From Strigamia acuminata (taxonomy: Eukaryota > Arthropoda > Chilopoda > Geophilomorpha > Linotaeniidae): DNA of 64,000 nt. Of this stretch, positions 1 through 10,678 are shown piece after piece (positions within the stretch are counted from its first letter, which is position 1; the number at the start of each line of letters is the position of its first letter). Under the pieces are notes generated by a model that saw only the letters and a program-made list of their open reading frames with translations, was not told the DNA's origin and made no database searches. The DNA is taken from NCBI GenBank assembly GCA_949358305.1, contig OX442314.1:33537608-33601607 (forward strand), given 5' to 3'. The translations under genes and the position numbers were made by a program.

Positions 1-389
1 CTCCTGTTGTGCCGTACCGCCATCCCCAGCGTATTCGCAACCCGACACAATTTTACGGATATAATAACAGTGATTAAGTGTATTTGTTTTTATTAATCGA
101 ATTGGTACATTGTCTATCGTGAATGAATTCTATTATTGTATTTGTGATTTGATTAATGTGCCATTAATGGGGAATGATGCTGTGTTCGGACTTCACTGCA
201 TGTTTTGGTGTAGTGACGTTATCTTTGCCTCAGGCGCTGTACCCCCAGCGCCACCTTGTAGCTTGACCCCGAATAAAGCACTTGTTAGTTCTTAGCCTAA
301 TATGACTGACCTTTCATTTCAACCATCCTCAACATAATTTGTTATTAGTAAGATATATACTACGGACGACATGCCCAGATTAATTTCCG
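1..389. other. Upstream flank, no gene recognised
   Basis: No convincing coding exon is visible. From about 355 the sequence matches the promoter region of the second PABPN1-like copy near 16,086 (ACGGACGAC followed by a TATA box), so this end is the promoter-proximal flank of the first copy. An AATAAA at about 273 could belong to something ending here. Confidence 0.5.
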
Positions 390-396
390 TATAAAG
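390..396 (+). promoter_or_regulatory. TATA box of the split PABPN1-like gene
   Basis: TATAAAG lies about 96 bp before the ATG at 492. The same motif at the same place precedes the paralogue (16117-16123), and the sequence between TATA and ATG is nearly the same in both copies, which supports a shared core promoter. Confidence 0.6.
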
Positions 397-491
397 CCAG
401 ACTTTGTTGAACACGTAATCACAAACCCTAGCGAACATCGCACATCTCATCAGTCAACTTCGTTGCCAAACAAACTGACAGAAACTTAAAA

Positions 492-875
492 ATGGCAAAC
501 TTTGACGAAAACGCTTTGGAAGTTCTCCTCAATCGTCTCAATCTCGGAATTGAGAACGAAGACAAGCTTGATCAAGACGACAAAGTTGTTGCAACGACGA
601 TTGAAGAATTAAAAGCAGAAATTGCTAGACTGAAGCAAAAGCAAGTGGATGTGAGGCTCGAGGCAGAATCGGATTCACGGTCAATCTACGTCGGGAATGT
701 ACATTATTTCGCGACGACCGAGGAGTTGAAACGACATTTTGTCGGGTGCGGGGCAATTTCCAGAGTGACCATTTTGAACGACAAATTTAGTGGCCGCTCC
801 AAGGGATTTGCGTATATCGAGTTTGTGGATTCAGATTCGGTGGCGGTTGCCACGGCTTTTGTGAAAATCGGATGA
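492..875 (+). pseudogene. PABPN1-like gene, 5' part, cut by a Bel-Pao insertion
   Basis: This is the first 122 codons of a nuclear poly(A)-binding protein 2-like gene. The family binds poly(A) tails through one RRM and stimulates poly(A) polymerase. An acidic N terminus and a helix of the type [15 protein letters not shown] are followed by an RRM with RNP2 IYVGNV and RNP1 KGFAYIEF. Host sequence stops at 859; codons 860-875 belong to the LTR, so the reading frame ends five residues into the element. The rest of the gene lies at 7237-7420, still in frame with this part, so the gene appears to have been intact when the element inserted. The intact paralogue is at 16218-16769. Intronless structure suggests an old retrocopy, though an intronless functional gene is equally possible. 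Confidence 0.88.
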
Positions 876-1382
876 TTTTACGCGTGAATTATTATTTGAG
901 TTTCATTTATATTGTTTAAATTAGTATTGTTGATTTATATTTCTATTTTTTACTTGTGATTTTTTAATATTGAATTTATGATTTTATTTGATTTGTGCAT
1001 TTGATTTCGATGTTACATTTTTATATTATAACGTATTTTGTATTTCCATTGAGATGTGTTGACCTGTTCTTTTATTGGAATCTTAACTTGTTAATCCCTT
1101 TTAATCCCTTTGCATTCCTCTGCTCGAACACGTCATTCCCCTATCTTACGGATGCTTGTGATTGGTTCTGTGAACCGTGTCATTTGCATTTCCTTTTCCT
1201 TTTATGAATAGAATAAACTCAGTGTACTTTTTCAACTAAAACTGTGTGGTTGTGCTCCTTTATACTCCAACGCCATCTTGGACTTCAACGCGATTTTCAA
1301 CTATTACATCCACTTGTAGTCAAGGACTTTAGAAATTGATTGGTAAACTTTGAATATCTTTTTATTTACTTCAAGTTTAACA
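860..1382 (+). repeat. 5' LTR of Bel-Pao element 1
   Basis: It begins TGTGAAAATC and ends TTTAACA, giving TG...CA termini. AATAAA at 1212-1217 is the likely polyadenylation signal. It is repeated base for base, as far as I can read, at 6709-7231. The AT-rich 70-codon open frame inside both LTRs is not credible as a gene. Confidence 0.95.
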
Positions 1383-1383
1383 T

Positions 1384-1401
1384 TGGTGCCGAAACCCGGG
1401 A
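1384..1401 (+). promoter_or_regulatory. Primer binding site, tRNA-Phe type
   Basis: TGGTGCCGAAACCCGGGA starts one base after the LTR. It is complementary to the 3' end of insect tRNA-Phe including CCA, from recalled tRNA sequence. The same 18 bases are used by the second Bel-Pao element at 63035. Confidence 0.85.
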
Positions 1402-1439
1402 ACATTTTGAATTCCGAATTCATCTAAAAATCTACTAAA

Positions 1440-4400
1440 ATGGTGAGAAATTTCGAGTTAAAGAACAAAGCATTCCGAGCGGCCATGATGGTCACGGAAA
1501 CACTCCTGACCACGATAACCACTGCGCTGAATGGGCGAGCTGCAATTCCGCAAGCCACAATCGAATTATGGCTGCAACAGCTCGAACAAAAACAGAAGCG
1601 AGTGCAACAAACGTTCGACGCCACACTGGATCAAGCAAAAAACGACCAGGAGATTAACGAGACCGTAATAGCACTCGACGCATTGGAGGACCGCTTGGCC
1701 GCATCAAGAGCCGATCTAAACAGGTACACTCAAATGAATTACCCGCCTAATTTACCCCAGAATCCACGACCGAACGCGGACGCGCAACCGGCGGACATCG
1801 ACGCACTAGCGGCGGCTATTACCGCAGCAGTGACGGCGGCAACACCACGCACGACCCCGACGAACGGCCAGCCATTCATCAAACGTAAGCCGCTAGAAAT
1901 ACCTAAGTTTGACGGGCGTGAGCCAGAGGAATGGGGAGGGTTTTGGAAGACATTTTCTATCCAAGTCGGAGACGATGAACAATTGGATGGAACAAATAAA
2001 CTTTTATATTTGAGAAATTACCTGGTTGGAGAGGCGCTCGACGATATAAAAGCACTCGAAATCACCGCAGGAAATTACACCGTCGCAATCGCACGTCTGC
2101 AGAAGAAATACGGCGATAAAATCGTACTCGAAAATAAATACCTGTCTAATCTCATAAATTTGCCATCTGTTAGCAGCGAGCGAGATCGAATGGGTTTACA
2201 AAAACTCCACAGACACGTGGAAGTTAACATAGAAAATTTAGCCAACATTGACGTGCCTTTGGCAGAAATACAGCGGACCATTTTCCCCGTGCTGTCGTCG
2301 GCTGTTCCGCGCAGTATAATCATGGAATATGACAAAGACTGCGACGGAGAAAGGTCGATAGCAAGGTTGATGGACTGGTTGAGTGATCACATAGCTAAAC
2401 ACGCCAAGTACGACATGCTAAAAACCCAATCGAAGCCAGAAACGTCTCACAACAAAACGTCGGACAACAATCTCCCCAACAAAGGACAATTTAGTCGAAA
2501 AGAAAAGGAACCTCGATCGGGATCGGCGTCGCAACTGTCAGTATTAATAATGAAATGTCAATTTTGCGATTCCACAGAACACAATCGGAAAAGATGCCCG
2601 CTCACGATGGAGGAGAGACGTAAAAGACTGCAGAAAAAAGGGATTTGCATGAGATGCTTGGGGAAAGTGCCCCACAAGACGGAAGAATGTAGGACTCGCA
2701 TGAAATGTTACAGCTGCGAGGGAGCGCATCACACCCACGTGTGCGACACACCAAAAGCTACAGAAGCCGGCGAGGGAATCACCCACACCAACGCAGTCGT
2801 TACCACCTGTCCACCCAAGTCCGAATTTTTGATGGTGCAGATGGTGAAGATGACCGGACCAACGCACTCAGCTTTGGGAGTGTGCTATATCGATGGGGGA
2901 GCCCAACGTACCTTCATACGCTCTGAGTTGACTAAAAAACTGAATTTGAGAATTTTAGGCACTGAAACGATAAATTTGGCCGTGTTTGGGCAAGAGCCCA
3001 GATCAGAAGTTCGCAACAGAGTCGAGTTAGTCCTCAGCCCCGCCAACTCGAAGTCGCCAGCAGTCACAATTGAAGCCATCGAAGCTGACCACGTCACGTC
3101 CACTCCTGGAGAACAACCGAACAAACAACTCAAAGCGGAACTACAACGAAGAAAAATCGAAGTGGCCTGCAAGCAAGTTGCGTTGCATTCGAAGGAAGTG
3201 GACCTACTAATTGGAGTGGACCATTACTGGCGAGTGATGACTGGACAAACAGAATTTTTGGAAGAAAACTTGATTGCAGTAAAAACGAAATTTGGTTGGA
3301 CATTACACGGACAGACTACAAACGGAACGAGAGTCATTGCTGCACCGGTGAGAATTAACAAAATAACACTTACCCCATCAACAGATGATCTTTTGCGCCG
3401 GATGTGGGAGCTGGAACCGATCGGAGTCCGCCACGAGTCGGTCGAAACGAACGACGACGCTGAGACGTTGGAAAAGTTCGAAAAGGCAATCAAGTGGACG
3501 GGATCGAATTATTCAGTGGAGCTGCCGTGGATTGTGAATAGCAACGAGCTGGACGACAACTATCGAGGCGCCGAGCAACGTATCATGTCACTAATCCGTC
3601 GTTTCAGAAAACAACCCAACCTGTATTTGGAATACAAGAAAGTCATCGACGAACAACTGAAAACAGGCATTGTCGAAGAAATTCCGAATCAAACGGCAAC
3701 AGGACCCATTTACTACATGCCACACAGCCCAGTCATCAAGGAAGAACGCGTAACCACGAAATTGAGAGTGGTATTTGATGCATCTTCACATCGAAAGGGA
3801 CATCTCTCCTTGAACGACTGCTTGTCGAAAGGTATCAATTTTTTGCCGTCATTAATATTTGTGCTGTTGGGATTTCGTCTCGGAAGAGTGGCCATCGTGG
3901 GAGACATCAAAAAGGCTTTTCACATGATCGAAATCGCCTTGAAGGACCGCGACGCAACGAGATTCTTCTGGATTGATGAACACTGGGACGGCGTAGGAAA
4001 GGCACTGCTGAAAATACTACGACAAACTCGAGTATTATTTGGCGCTACTCCGAGTCCATTTCTGTTGAGCGCGACCATCCGACACCACCTGCGCAAATTC
4101 GAGAAACAGTACCCCAACACTGTGAAGTTACTATTGCGATGCCTGTACGTGGACGACTTCATCTCTTCGCTCAAGAACGACGCTGAAGCGCTGGTAACAT
4201 TCCAACAAGCTAATCTAATTTTTGTAGCAGCCGGCATGGAACTCGCCAAGTGGCAGACCAATTCGCCAGAACTAAGAACAAAATTTCGCGAGGAAAATCC
4301 CACTGACTCTCAGCTGATGTCAGATGAAGAGACCAAAGTGTTGGGAGTCAAGTGGAACCCAAACTCGGACGAATTGGGTCTAGCGGTCGAAGAAACTTGC

Positions 4401-6713
4401 CCATCTTGCAAGAAAACAACAAAAAGAGAAGTAATAAAAATAACGTCTCAAATATTCGACCCTTTAGGATTTGCCACGCCATTCACGGTGACTGCACGAA
4501 TGTTCTTCCAATCCCTGTGGCTCAAGAACCTGCCATGGGACGACGAATTGGGCAACGAATTGCTCACCGACTGGAAAAAATGGACCGACCAAATTCCCAC
4601 GTTGAGATACATTCAAATTCCACGATGGTTAGGATTGGACGAGTTCGACCAGCGTGAAGTGCACATATTTTGCGACGCGAGTCCGAAGGCATACGGGGCA
4701 GTGGCCTATATACAGAACAGTACTGGTGATTTGATCAAAACAAATTTTATAATTTCAAAGTGTCGTGTAGCTCCTGTCAAACCACTAACTCTACCAAAAC
4801 TTGAACTCATGGGAGCATTGATTGCTGTGCGCCTCTCCGACCAAATTAAGGAGTTGGTGACACCAAGTGAAATGTTTTTTTGGACAGATTCGCAGATATG
4901 CCTCCACTGGATAGGAAACACGTCCAAACGACCACCAACATTCGTGCATAATCGAGTCTTGGAGATAAGAGAAAAATCAAGAATTGAAGAATGGAAACAC
5001 GTGCCAGGAATTGAAAATCCAGCCGACCGCCTGACGAGGGGAATGGACGCGGAAGCAATGATATCCGACCGACTTTGGTGGCAGGGACCGGACTGGCTGC
5101 GCGGAAGTCGCCAGAACTGGCCAAAAGCGCCATCGAATACAGTCGAGGAGCAAGACGATGAAGAAACTGCAGAAATTCACGTCGAGGCGGTACAAACAAC
5201 AACAACTAATATTTTTCCGTTTGACAGGTTTGGATCGCTGTCAAAGGCAATCCGAACGCTGGCATGGGTTTTTAGGTTCGCAGACAATGCTGGGAAGCAA
5301 CAAGCAGATGCCAGTCAACGCGACCGAGGCCCATTGAAAGCAGCCGAGCTGAAACGCGCGAAATTCAATTTGATTAAAATTGCGCAAACGGAAGTTTATG
5401 GCCGAGAGATCGAGGGAATGAGGAATGGCAAATCGGTGCATGGAGAGTCAAAACTGCGAGACCTGAATCCACGACTAAACGAAATGGGACTGATCGAGCT
5501 GCGAAACAGACTGCATGAATCGCGAGATTTGCCCACTGCCACTCAACCTTTAATTTTGCCACCTAAACACAAACTGACTGAACTAATTTTGCGATTTTCA
5601 CATTTGCAGGTCCTCCATTGCGGACTGACGTCCACGCTATCCAAATTTCGAGAAAACTACTGGACACCATCCGCAAGGAGGACCTTGAAGACGATGTTGG
5701 AACGATGCGTCGTCTGCAAAAAAATCAACGGCCGTCTGATGCGAGAAGTGCCAGGCGCCCTCCCAGCCGACAGGACGTCAAAAACTCAACCGTTTGCAGT
5801 CACCGGAGTCGACTTCGCGGGACCAATAATAGTGAAGGGACGGAAAACTAAAGCGTACGTAGCTGTATTTACATGTGCAACAATTCGAGCCGTCCATTTG
5901 GAATTGGTGCCCTCGCTAGCAACAACAGACTTTTTGGGGGCGTTCGAGCGCTTTATTGGTCGCCGAGGGCTTCCGAAAACGATGTACAGCGACAACGGAA
6001 CTACATTCCACCGCGCCCACAAAGAGCTCGCCTCACTCTTAAACCACACGAAGGACGAGACGTTTCGAAATTACTTGGCCCAAAAGGGCATCGATTGGAA
6101 GTTCATCGTCGAAAACGGACCGTGGTGGGGCGGATTCTGGGAGAGGATGGTGCAGACGGTCAAGAGGTGCTTAAGGAAAGCTATCGGTTCGGCACACTTG
6201 AACTTTTACCAACTCGGAACTTTTCTTGTGCAAACCGAAGCAGTAATAAATCGCAGACCGATCACATATGTATACGACAATCCAAACGAAATTGAGCCAC
6301 TTACGCCCGCACACTTTCTGACCGGTGTGATGTTGACTCACCTACCCGACTCGGGAGCATCAGACAGCCTCGAACCGACTCAGAAACAATTCATTCGACA
6401 ATGGCGCTACCAACAGCGTGTGTTGTTCTCATTCTGGAATCGTTGGTCTCGGGAATATTTGACGGATCTGAAAATTCAAACGGGTAAACCAGGCGTGCGA
6501 GAACTCCAGTTGAACGACGTCGTTATAATTGAGGAACCATTCAAACCACGTCTAAAATGGAAGATGGGTAGAGTGGTCGAAGTTAAGCAGGGTCGAGATA
6601 ATAAAATCAGATCATGTGAGATGGTGCTCGCTAATGGAGAACATTTACGTCGACCGATACAACGTCTTGTGCGTTTGGAAGTAGAGTCAAGTGATCCCCG
6701 CCCGGCAGTGTGA
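1440..6713 (+). CDS. Bel-Pao Gag-Pol polyprotein
   Basis: A single 1757-codon frame starts at ATG 1440, 38 bases after the primer site. Order of domains: a coiled N terminus; the DUF1759-like Gag region (about 155-300); three CCHC-type knuckles beginning at C373; an aspartic protease with DGGA at D485; reverse transcriptase with YVDD at 903-906; RNase H (first Asp about 1079); an integrase zinc-binding region; an integrase core with D1458, D1518 and E1568; and a C-terminal DUF5641-like domain. No frameshift is needed, which is normal for this family. The protease has DGG where DSG or DTG is usual. The stop codon lies five bases inside the 3' LTR (6711-6713). Products would form virus-like particles, copy the RNA and integrate the cDNA. 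All catalytic residues seem present, so the copy may be active. Confidence 0.95.
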   Translation: MVRNFELKNKAFRAAMMVTETLLTTITTALNGRAAIPQATIELWLQQLEQKQKRVQQTFDATLDQAKNDQEINETVIALDALEDRLAASRADLNRYTQMNYPPNLPQNPRPNADAQPADIDALAAAITAAVTAATPRTTPTNGQPFIKRKPLEIPKFDGREPEEWGGFWKTFSIQVGDDEQLDGTNKLLYLRNYLVGEALDDIKALEITAGNYTVAIARLQKKYGDKIVLENKYLSNLINLPSVSSERDRMGLQKLHRHVEVNIENLANIDVPLAEIQRTIFPVLSSAVPRSIIMEYDKDCDGERSIARLMDWLSDHIAKHAKYDMLKTQSKPETSHNKTSDNNLPNKGQFSRKEKEPRSGSASQLSVLIMKCQFCDSTEHNRKRCPLTMEERRKRLQKKGICMRCLGKVPHKTEECRTRMKCYSCEGAHHTHVCDTPKATEAGEGITHTNAVVTTCPPKSEFLMVQMVKMTGPTHSALGVCYIDGGAQRTFIRSELTKKLNLRILGTETINLAVFGQEPRSEVRNRVELVLSPANSKSPAVTIEAIEADHVTSTPGEQPNKQLKAELQRRKIEVACKQVALHSKEVDLLIGVDHYWRVMTGQTEFLEENLIAVKTKFGWTLHGQTTNGTRVIAAPVRINKITLTPSTDDLLRRMWELEPIGVRHESVETNDDAETLEKFEKAIKWTGSNYSVELPWIVNSNELDDNYRGAEQRIMSLIRRFRKQPNLYLEYKKVIDEQLKTGIVEEIPNQTATGPIYYMPHSPVIKEERVTTKLRVVFDASSHRKGHLSLNDCLSKGINFLPSLIFVLLGFRLGRVAIVGDIKKAFHMIEIALKDRDATRFFWIDEHWDGVGKALLKILRQTRVLFGATPSPFLLSATIRHHLRKFEKQYPNTVKLLLRCLYVDDFISSLKNDAEALVTFQQANLIFVAAGMELAKWQTNSPELRTKFREENPTDSQLMSDEETKVLGVKWNPNSDELGLAVEETCPSCKKTTKREVIKITSQIFDPLGFATPFTVTARMFFQSLWLKNLPWDDELGNELLTDWKKWTDQIPTLRYIQIPRWLGLDEFDQREVHIFCDASPKAYGAVAYIQNSTGDLIKTNFIISKCRVAPVKPLTLPKLELMGALIAVRLSDQIKELVTPSEMFFWTDSQICLHWIGNTSKRPPTFVHNRVLEIREKSRIEEWKHVPGIENPADRLTRGMDAEAMISDRLWWQGPDWLRGSRQNWPKAPSNTVEEQDDEETAEIHVEAVQTTTTNIFPFDRFGSLSKAIRTLAWVFRFADNAGKQQADASQRDRGPLKAAELKRAKFNLIKIAQTEVYGREIEGMRNGKSVHGESKLRDLNPRLNEMGLIELRNRLHESRDLPTATQPLILPPKHKLTELILRFSHLQVLHCGLTSTLSKFRENYWTPSARRTLKTMLERCVVCKKINGRLMREVPGALPADRTSKTQPFAVTGVDFAGPIIVKGRKTKAYVAVFTCATIRAVHLELVPSLATTDFLGAFERFIGRRGLPKTMYSDNGTTFHRAHKELASLLNHTKDETFRNYLAQKGIDWKFIVENGPWWGGFWERMVQTVKRCLRKAIGSAHLNFYQLGTFLVQTEAVINRRPITYVYDNPNEIEPLTPAHFLTGVMLTHLPDSGASDSLEPTQKQFIRQWRYQQRVLFSFWNRWSREYLTDLKIQTGKPGVRELQLNDVVIIEEPFKPRLKWKMGRVVEVKQGRDNKIRSCEMVLANGEHLRRPIQRLVRLEVESSDPRPAV

Positions 6714-7231
6714 AAATCGGATGATTTTACGCGTGAATTATTATTTGAGTTTCATTTATATTGTTTAAATTAGTATTGTTGATTTATATTTCTATTTTTT
6801 ACTTGTGATTTTTTAATATTGAATTTATGATTTTATTTGATTTGTGCATTTGATTTCGATGTTACATTTTTATATTATAACGTATTTTGTATTTCCATTG
6901 AGATGTGTTGACCTGTTCTTTTATTGGAATCTTAACTTGTTAATCCCTTTTAATCCCTTTGCATTCCTCTGCTCGAACACGTCATTCCCCTATCTTACGG
7001 ATGCTTGTGATTGGTTCTGTGAACCGTGTCATTTGCATTTCCTTTTCCTTTTATGAATAGAATAAACTCAGTGTACTTTTTCAACTAAAACTGTGTGGTT
7101 GTGCTCCTTTATACTCCAACGCCATCTTGGACTTCAACGCGATTTTCAACTATTACATCCACTTGTAGTCAAGGACTTTAGAAATTGATTGGTAAACTTT
7201 GAATATCTTTTTATTTACTTCAAGTTTAACA
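6709..7231 (+). repeat. 3' LTR of Bel-Pao element 1
   Basis: 523 bp with the same length and termini as the 5' LTR; I found no mismatch by eye. The host duplication GCTTT and the remainder of the PABPN1-like gene follow at once. Confidence 0.95.
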
Positions 7232-7420
7232 GCTTTAAATGCCAGTCTTCTACGAGAAAGACAAATCAAAGTAAGTGTGAAACGCACGAATGTTCCTGGG
7301 TTTTATTCGGCTACGAACAGGCCACCGAGAGCACATCTTCGAGGAACATGCAGAAAAAATAGTGGAATTGGTCCGAGTCGGAATTCAAGAAAAAGATGTG
7401 TCAGGGCTGCGCCGTACTAA
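7232..7420 (+). pseudogene. PABPN1-like gene, 3' part after the Bel-Pao insertion
   Basis: After the target duplication the frame resumes at 7237 and ends at TAA 7418-7420. It corresponds to the end of the RRM (ending in RQIKV) and a short Arg-rich tail ([10 protein letters not shown] onwards), matching the paralogue at 16585-16769 with several substitutions. No start codon or promoter of its own is apparent, so it is now probably untranslated. Confidence 0.85.
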
Positions 7421-7454
7421 CAGAAAACGTGGTAAAATGATTTGGCTAAATTTT

Positions 7455-7705
7455 TAGAATAGCAATTTTTTAGGTTTTGGTTTTTGGTTAAAATCAGTTG
7501 AATTATTTTTTAATGCTAATTGTTGCTGATGTTTTTTGTTAAGATAAGTTTCACAAACATGTCTTTAATTTATTGAACATCTGAACAATTTTTTATTTAA
7601 CAAATTTGAAATCGCCACGTTTTACTGGTACTGGGGATGGTCGCCAGAGATAAAACTGTTTCGCCATCTGCTGTTGGGATTTTTAACTTGGGTTTGTCGG
7701 TATAG
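7455..7705 (+). repeat. Copy 1 of a 3'-flank repeat shared with 16.8 and 32.1 kb
   Basis: From an AGCAATTTTTTAGG stretch to CTTGGGTTTGTCGG this sequence is clearly homologous to 16,808-17,060 and 32,103-32,370. It includes GAAATCGCCACG and TTTCGCCATCTGCTGT. This copy is shorter and stops near 7705. It contains no ORF. It follows a PABPN1-like gene here and at 16.8 kb, but a U1C gene at 32.1 kb. Confidence 0.75.
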
Positions 7706-8009
7706 AGTGGTTAAACTTGTTGAGAAGAAAATAAATTAATTGGAGGAAGGTAAGTCAGGAGAGGTTCTTTTAGTTTCCAGGGGGGGTTTGGGTTGAAGAG
7801 AATTTAAATTCAACTAAGAAATTAAGCCAAAATAGGGTGGTGCTTAAATCGATGCCTCGTCGAATGTTCAAAGGAAAAGATATGGGTGACGAAATTCTGT
7901 TGAGTGCAGTAAGTATTTTAGTGGAAAATTGTAGGTTTCTTATTGAAATTTTGACTTTAAAAAAAATGACGAGGTCCCATCACGACACAAGGAGATAAAC
8001 ATATTAGTT
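7706..8009. repeat. Fragment of the sushi-family last exon
   Basis: From about 7857 the sequence matches the end of the sushi exon at 15575-15725 (ATGTTC..GGAAAAGATATGGGTGACGAAA, then a downstream stretch with CATCACGACACAAGGAGA). The reading frame is lost by indels. The same tail recurs at about 9375-9500 and 11868-12010. Nothing recognisable lies at 7706-7856. Confidence 0.55.
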
Positions 8010-9210
8010 AATTGACAACCTAAGATAGGAGTGCGCAAAACGTTGACTCAGTCACCATCAACTTCAGGTCACTGCCCTCTGTGCGGTACCGGTATACAAT
8101 TGTGTCGGTTTTTTTCGTTTTTTTCTATTTCAACGTTTTCTTCCATTTGCGGTATTTGGTAAATACTATATCGCGCCCCATTGCAGCTTCTGATGAACAG
8201 GTGGAGTTGCAGTTTCGGATATGGACATGGGAAACAGGTAGTGCCATTGTGGCTCATGTAACCTGGAGTGTTTTACACTCCATTTCTTTCTGTTTATATT
8301 TTGTGACGCACGTCAAGCACGTCGTGTTCCCGCGACGTGCGAGAGCGCATGTTGCGCCACCTATGATTTCTATGCAAATAAACATTCATGTAAATATTTC
8401 TGTACACCTTGCCTCGTGTCTGATTCGATCCAAGAATATCCATGCAATCCAAGTACATCCAGCTTCCATCTAACAATCCGATACAACCCAGTTTAACAAA
8501 CACTTCATAACCCACAGGAGTTCTTACAGGAACAGCAACGTAAGCAGTTGCATAACCTTCTCTCTGCACAAGTTCCCAATAACATGACTTACCTGAGCGG
8601 TGTAGTGAGTGTCTATCCCACCAATACCCGAGTCTCAAATTTTGGCGAGGAAAGATAAACCGACCACACAGACCATGCAGCCATTGACTCCCATGGTCAA
8701 ATACACTCTTACCAGTAAGAGGCACTGACGCCTATATAACATGAATAAAGTCTAAGAAATCTAAAACAGTGAGTCTTTTATCATTACTTTACGTGTGTTG
8801 TGTCCAGCGACACGTGGTCTTTCCCTGACCACAGGACTTTCAATCACCCCCAATGGTGGCAGGGTTTCTCTACAGGTGGTATGCGAACAAATCAGTTTTA
8901 TAAACACCCATGTCTCTCAATCAGTTCTGATAAACGACACTCTACCGTACTGAAAACCGTTTTTTGCTGTCTAGAAACCTTTGTAAATTATAAAATCCCA
9001 ATAGACTTATTCATTCGGACTTCATAGAGACTTGCAAGAATTCCTCTACAAACTGTTATTTTTAATTTTCCAGATTTCAGGAAGCATAAAACGATGGTGG
9101 GACCATGATTGGATGTGGAAAGCTATTTGGGTTAACCTGGGATTTAGAAAGGAGCAATTTATCTGTCAACTTAAATATTTTTTTTTATTATCAATAGAAG
9201 CTATTTCAAT
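8010..9210. repeat. Duplicated non-coding block, copy 1
   Basis: Pieces of this block align in the same order with 12,224-13,410: the GTTGACTCAGTCACCA stretch, a GTGCGGTA-bounded MITE-like segment (here from 8078), a GAGTTGCAGTTTCGGATATG piece, a CCCACAGGAGTTCTTAC piece, and a long final piece containing GTCCAGCGACACGTGG. Copy 1 has an extra 8,265-8,510 section. A 143-codon minus-strand frame (8294-8725) has no recognisable domain and is not preserved in copy 2, so I do not call it. Confidence 0.65.
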
Positions 9211-9374
9211 TTAATAATCTAATAAATGCATTTTTATATTAAAAAATGTAATTTTTAACTTAAAAAATGCAATTTTTAACCTAAAAAATGCAATTTTATA
9301 TTAAAAAATGTAATTTTTAACTTAAAAAATGCAATTTTTAACCTAAAAAATGCAATTTCTTAACCTAAAAAAAT
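9211..9374. repeat. Short tandem repeat, about 23-bp unit
   Basis: Repeats of the form AAAAAATGCAATTTTTAACCT with small variation, about six copies. AT-rich and non-coding. The same TGCATTTTT theme dominates the larger array at 21.9-22.7 kb. Confidence 0.7.
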
Positions 9375-10281
9375 CCTTTCTTATTGAAATTTTGTCTTAA
9401 AAAAAGAATGACGAGGTCCCATCACGACACAAGGAGATATAGATATTAGTTAACTGAAAACGTAAGATAGGAGTGCACAAAACGTTACGGCAATGTGTGG
9501 AAGTGACTGGAGTATTGAAATGCAAGAAATTGATAAATGCTACTCCGTACTGTGTTTTGTTTCTGTGTTGCTATAGTTGTAAATTCTTGTTCTATTTTAC
9601 TGCCAGTGGTAGTCTCTGGAACACATCACAGTGCGCATGACCGGCCAATGCGGCGCATTGTTGCAAAAGATACGGATTTTTTGTCCCAATCACTGGGCAG
9701 GCTCTCGGGCGATTGTCACGGCTCGCTGGTGCAGCGTCGGATTTGCAACACTGGAAATCGCAGCGACTATTTCAATTTTCGTGACAAACTTTTTAAAATA
9801 GCGACAAAGTACAGTGGTCGCACGATTCGGATTTCCTGTAGGTGGTCTTCTAAACGAACTCCGTGCACACCATAATGACAGCACGGTCTTGTTCCGGGTC
9901 CCTTTTACATCGGTATTCAACAGACGAACCGATTGCTCGCGAATATCCATCCCAGATTGCAATTGTGGAGGATCCTCTTGGTAGGTTAACGTATTAGCTT
10001 AAAACAAAAAAAATAATTTATTTCTCATATTACATTACAATAGGTGCAATCAAAGTTCCGTTTTTTAGTATTTGTGTAAACGAAAACATTAAAACAATCA
10101 CAAACCACACGCAGTCATACTTAAAAATGTTTCACTGGTGTATGTAAAATAAATGGTTAAAGCCGACTGCTTCTAGATACTTTTATCTTGTATATGGGCT
10201 CGATAAGTTTTAATTTTCATCAATACAACTTAATCTTGTTACCAACAACCACTCGTAAACCAAAAACTTTGAAAGCACTTA
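9375..10281. other. Non-coding, partly duplicated
   Basis: 9375-9600 repeats the sushi 3' tail and the GGAGTATTGAA..GCAAGAAATTGATAAAT segment also found near 12,030-12,130. The remainder to 10,281 has short open frames on both strands but no domain or codon bias that I trust. Confidence 0.5.
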
Positions 10282-10678
10282 TCATAAGACGTTCTGTATT
10301 TCACCTGCATGTGCACCTGCTGCACACAGTCCCAATTTCTTCATGACAATCTTCCACTCTCCACCAACACAATCGACAATCTGTACCACTTCATGGTGAT
10401 TCTCGAAATTGCATCGATACTTGACAACAAGTCCGGAGTAACGTTTGTATCCATCCCAATCCGACAACAGGCCTGGCGTGGCGGGCGGCTCTCCCATGCA
10501 CATGAAGTACGCTGTTTGAAAATATATTTACATCAAAACGTCACTTTTATTCGCACGATTTCTTACTTTTATATATGTAATATCCGGCGGGAATGGAGAT
10601 TAGTAGGATAACTATGACTGTAAGGCAACAGCAACAAAGAATTGCAAAGAAAATCGACCGCTCTTGATTCTTGTTCAT
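10282..10678 (-). CDS. Two-exon type II membrane protein with one sushi-like domain
   Basis: Exon 1 (10678-10567) begins at ATG, encodes a short polar start and then a membrane segment (about residues 9-29, with CCCC inside it), and ends in phase 1. A 55-bp intron (10566-10512) has GTAAGA at the 5' end and ACAG at the 3' end. Exon 2 (10511-10282) continues in phase and ends at TGA. It holds a sushi-like (CCP) module with Cys at its start, middle and end and the family-like segments PPATPG, WDGY, YRC and GEWK. Total 113 aa: a short cytoplasmic tail, one membrane anchor and one extracellular module. It faces the plus-strand member starting at 10904, about 225 bp away, so the two may share a divergent promoter. 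Sushi modules bind proteins or glycans, but no specific function can be read. The spacing of only three or four cysteines is atypical. Confidence 0.68.

Larger units (their letters stand above)
860..7231 (+). mobile_element. Complete Bel-Pao LTR retrotransposon
   Basis: The 6372-bp element has two 523-bp LTRs in which I see no difference. It is flanked by the 5-bp duplication GCTTT (855-859 and 7232-7236) and carries a tRNA-Phe-type primer site and one open gag-pol frame. Identical LTRs and an unbroken ORF indicate a very recent insertion. It sits in the RRM of a PABPN1-like gene. The primer site, polyprotein order and duplication length are as expected for Bel-Pao. Confidence 0.96.

Noticed and set aside
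995-1207. 70-codon ORF, repeated at 6844-7056
   Set aside because: AT-rich LTR sequence without an ATG start.
8294-8725. 143-codon minus-strand ORF as a transposase
   Set aside because: Suggestive only by size; no catalytic pattern, and the duplicated block at 12.7 kb does not keep the frame.
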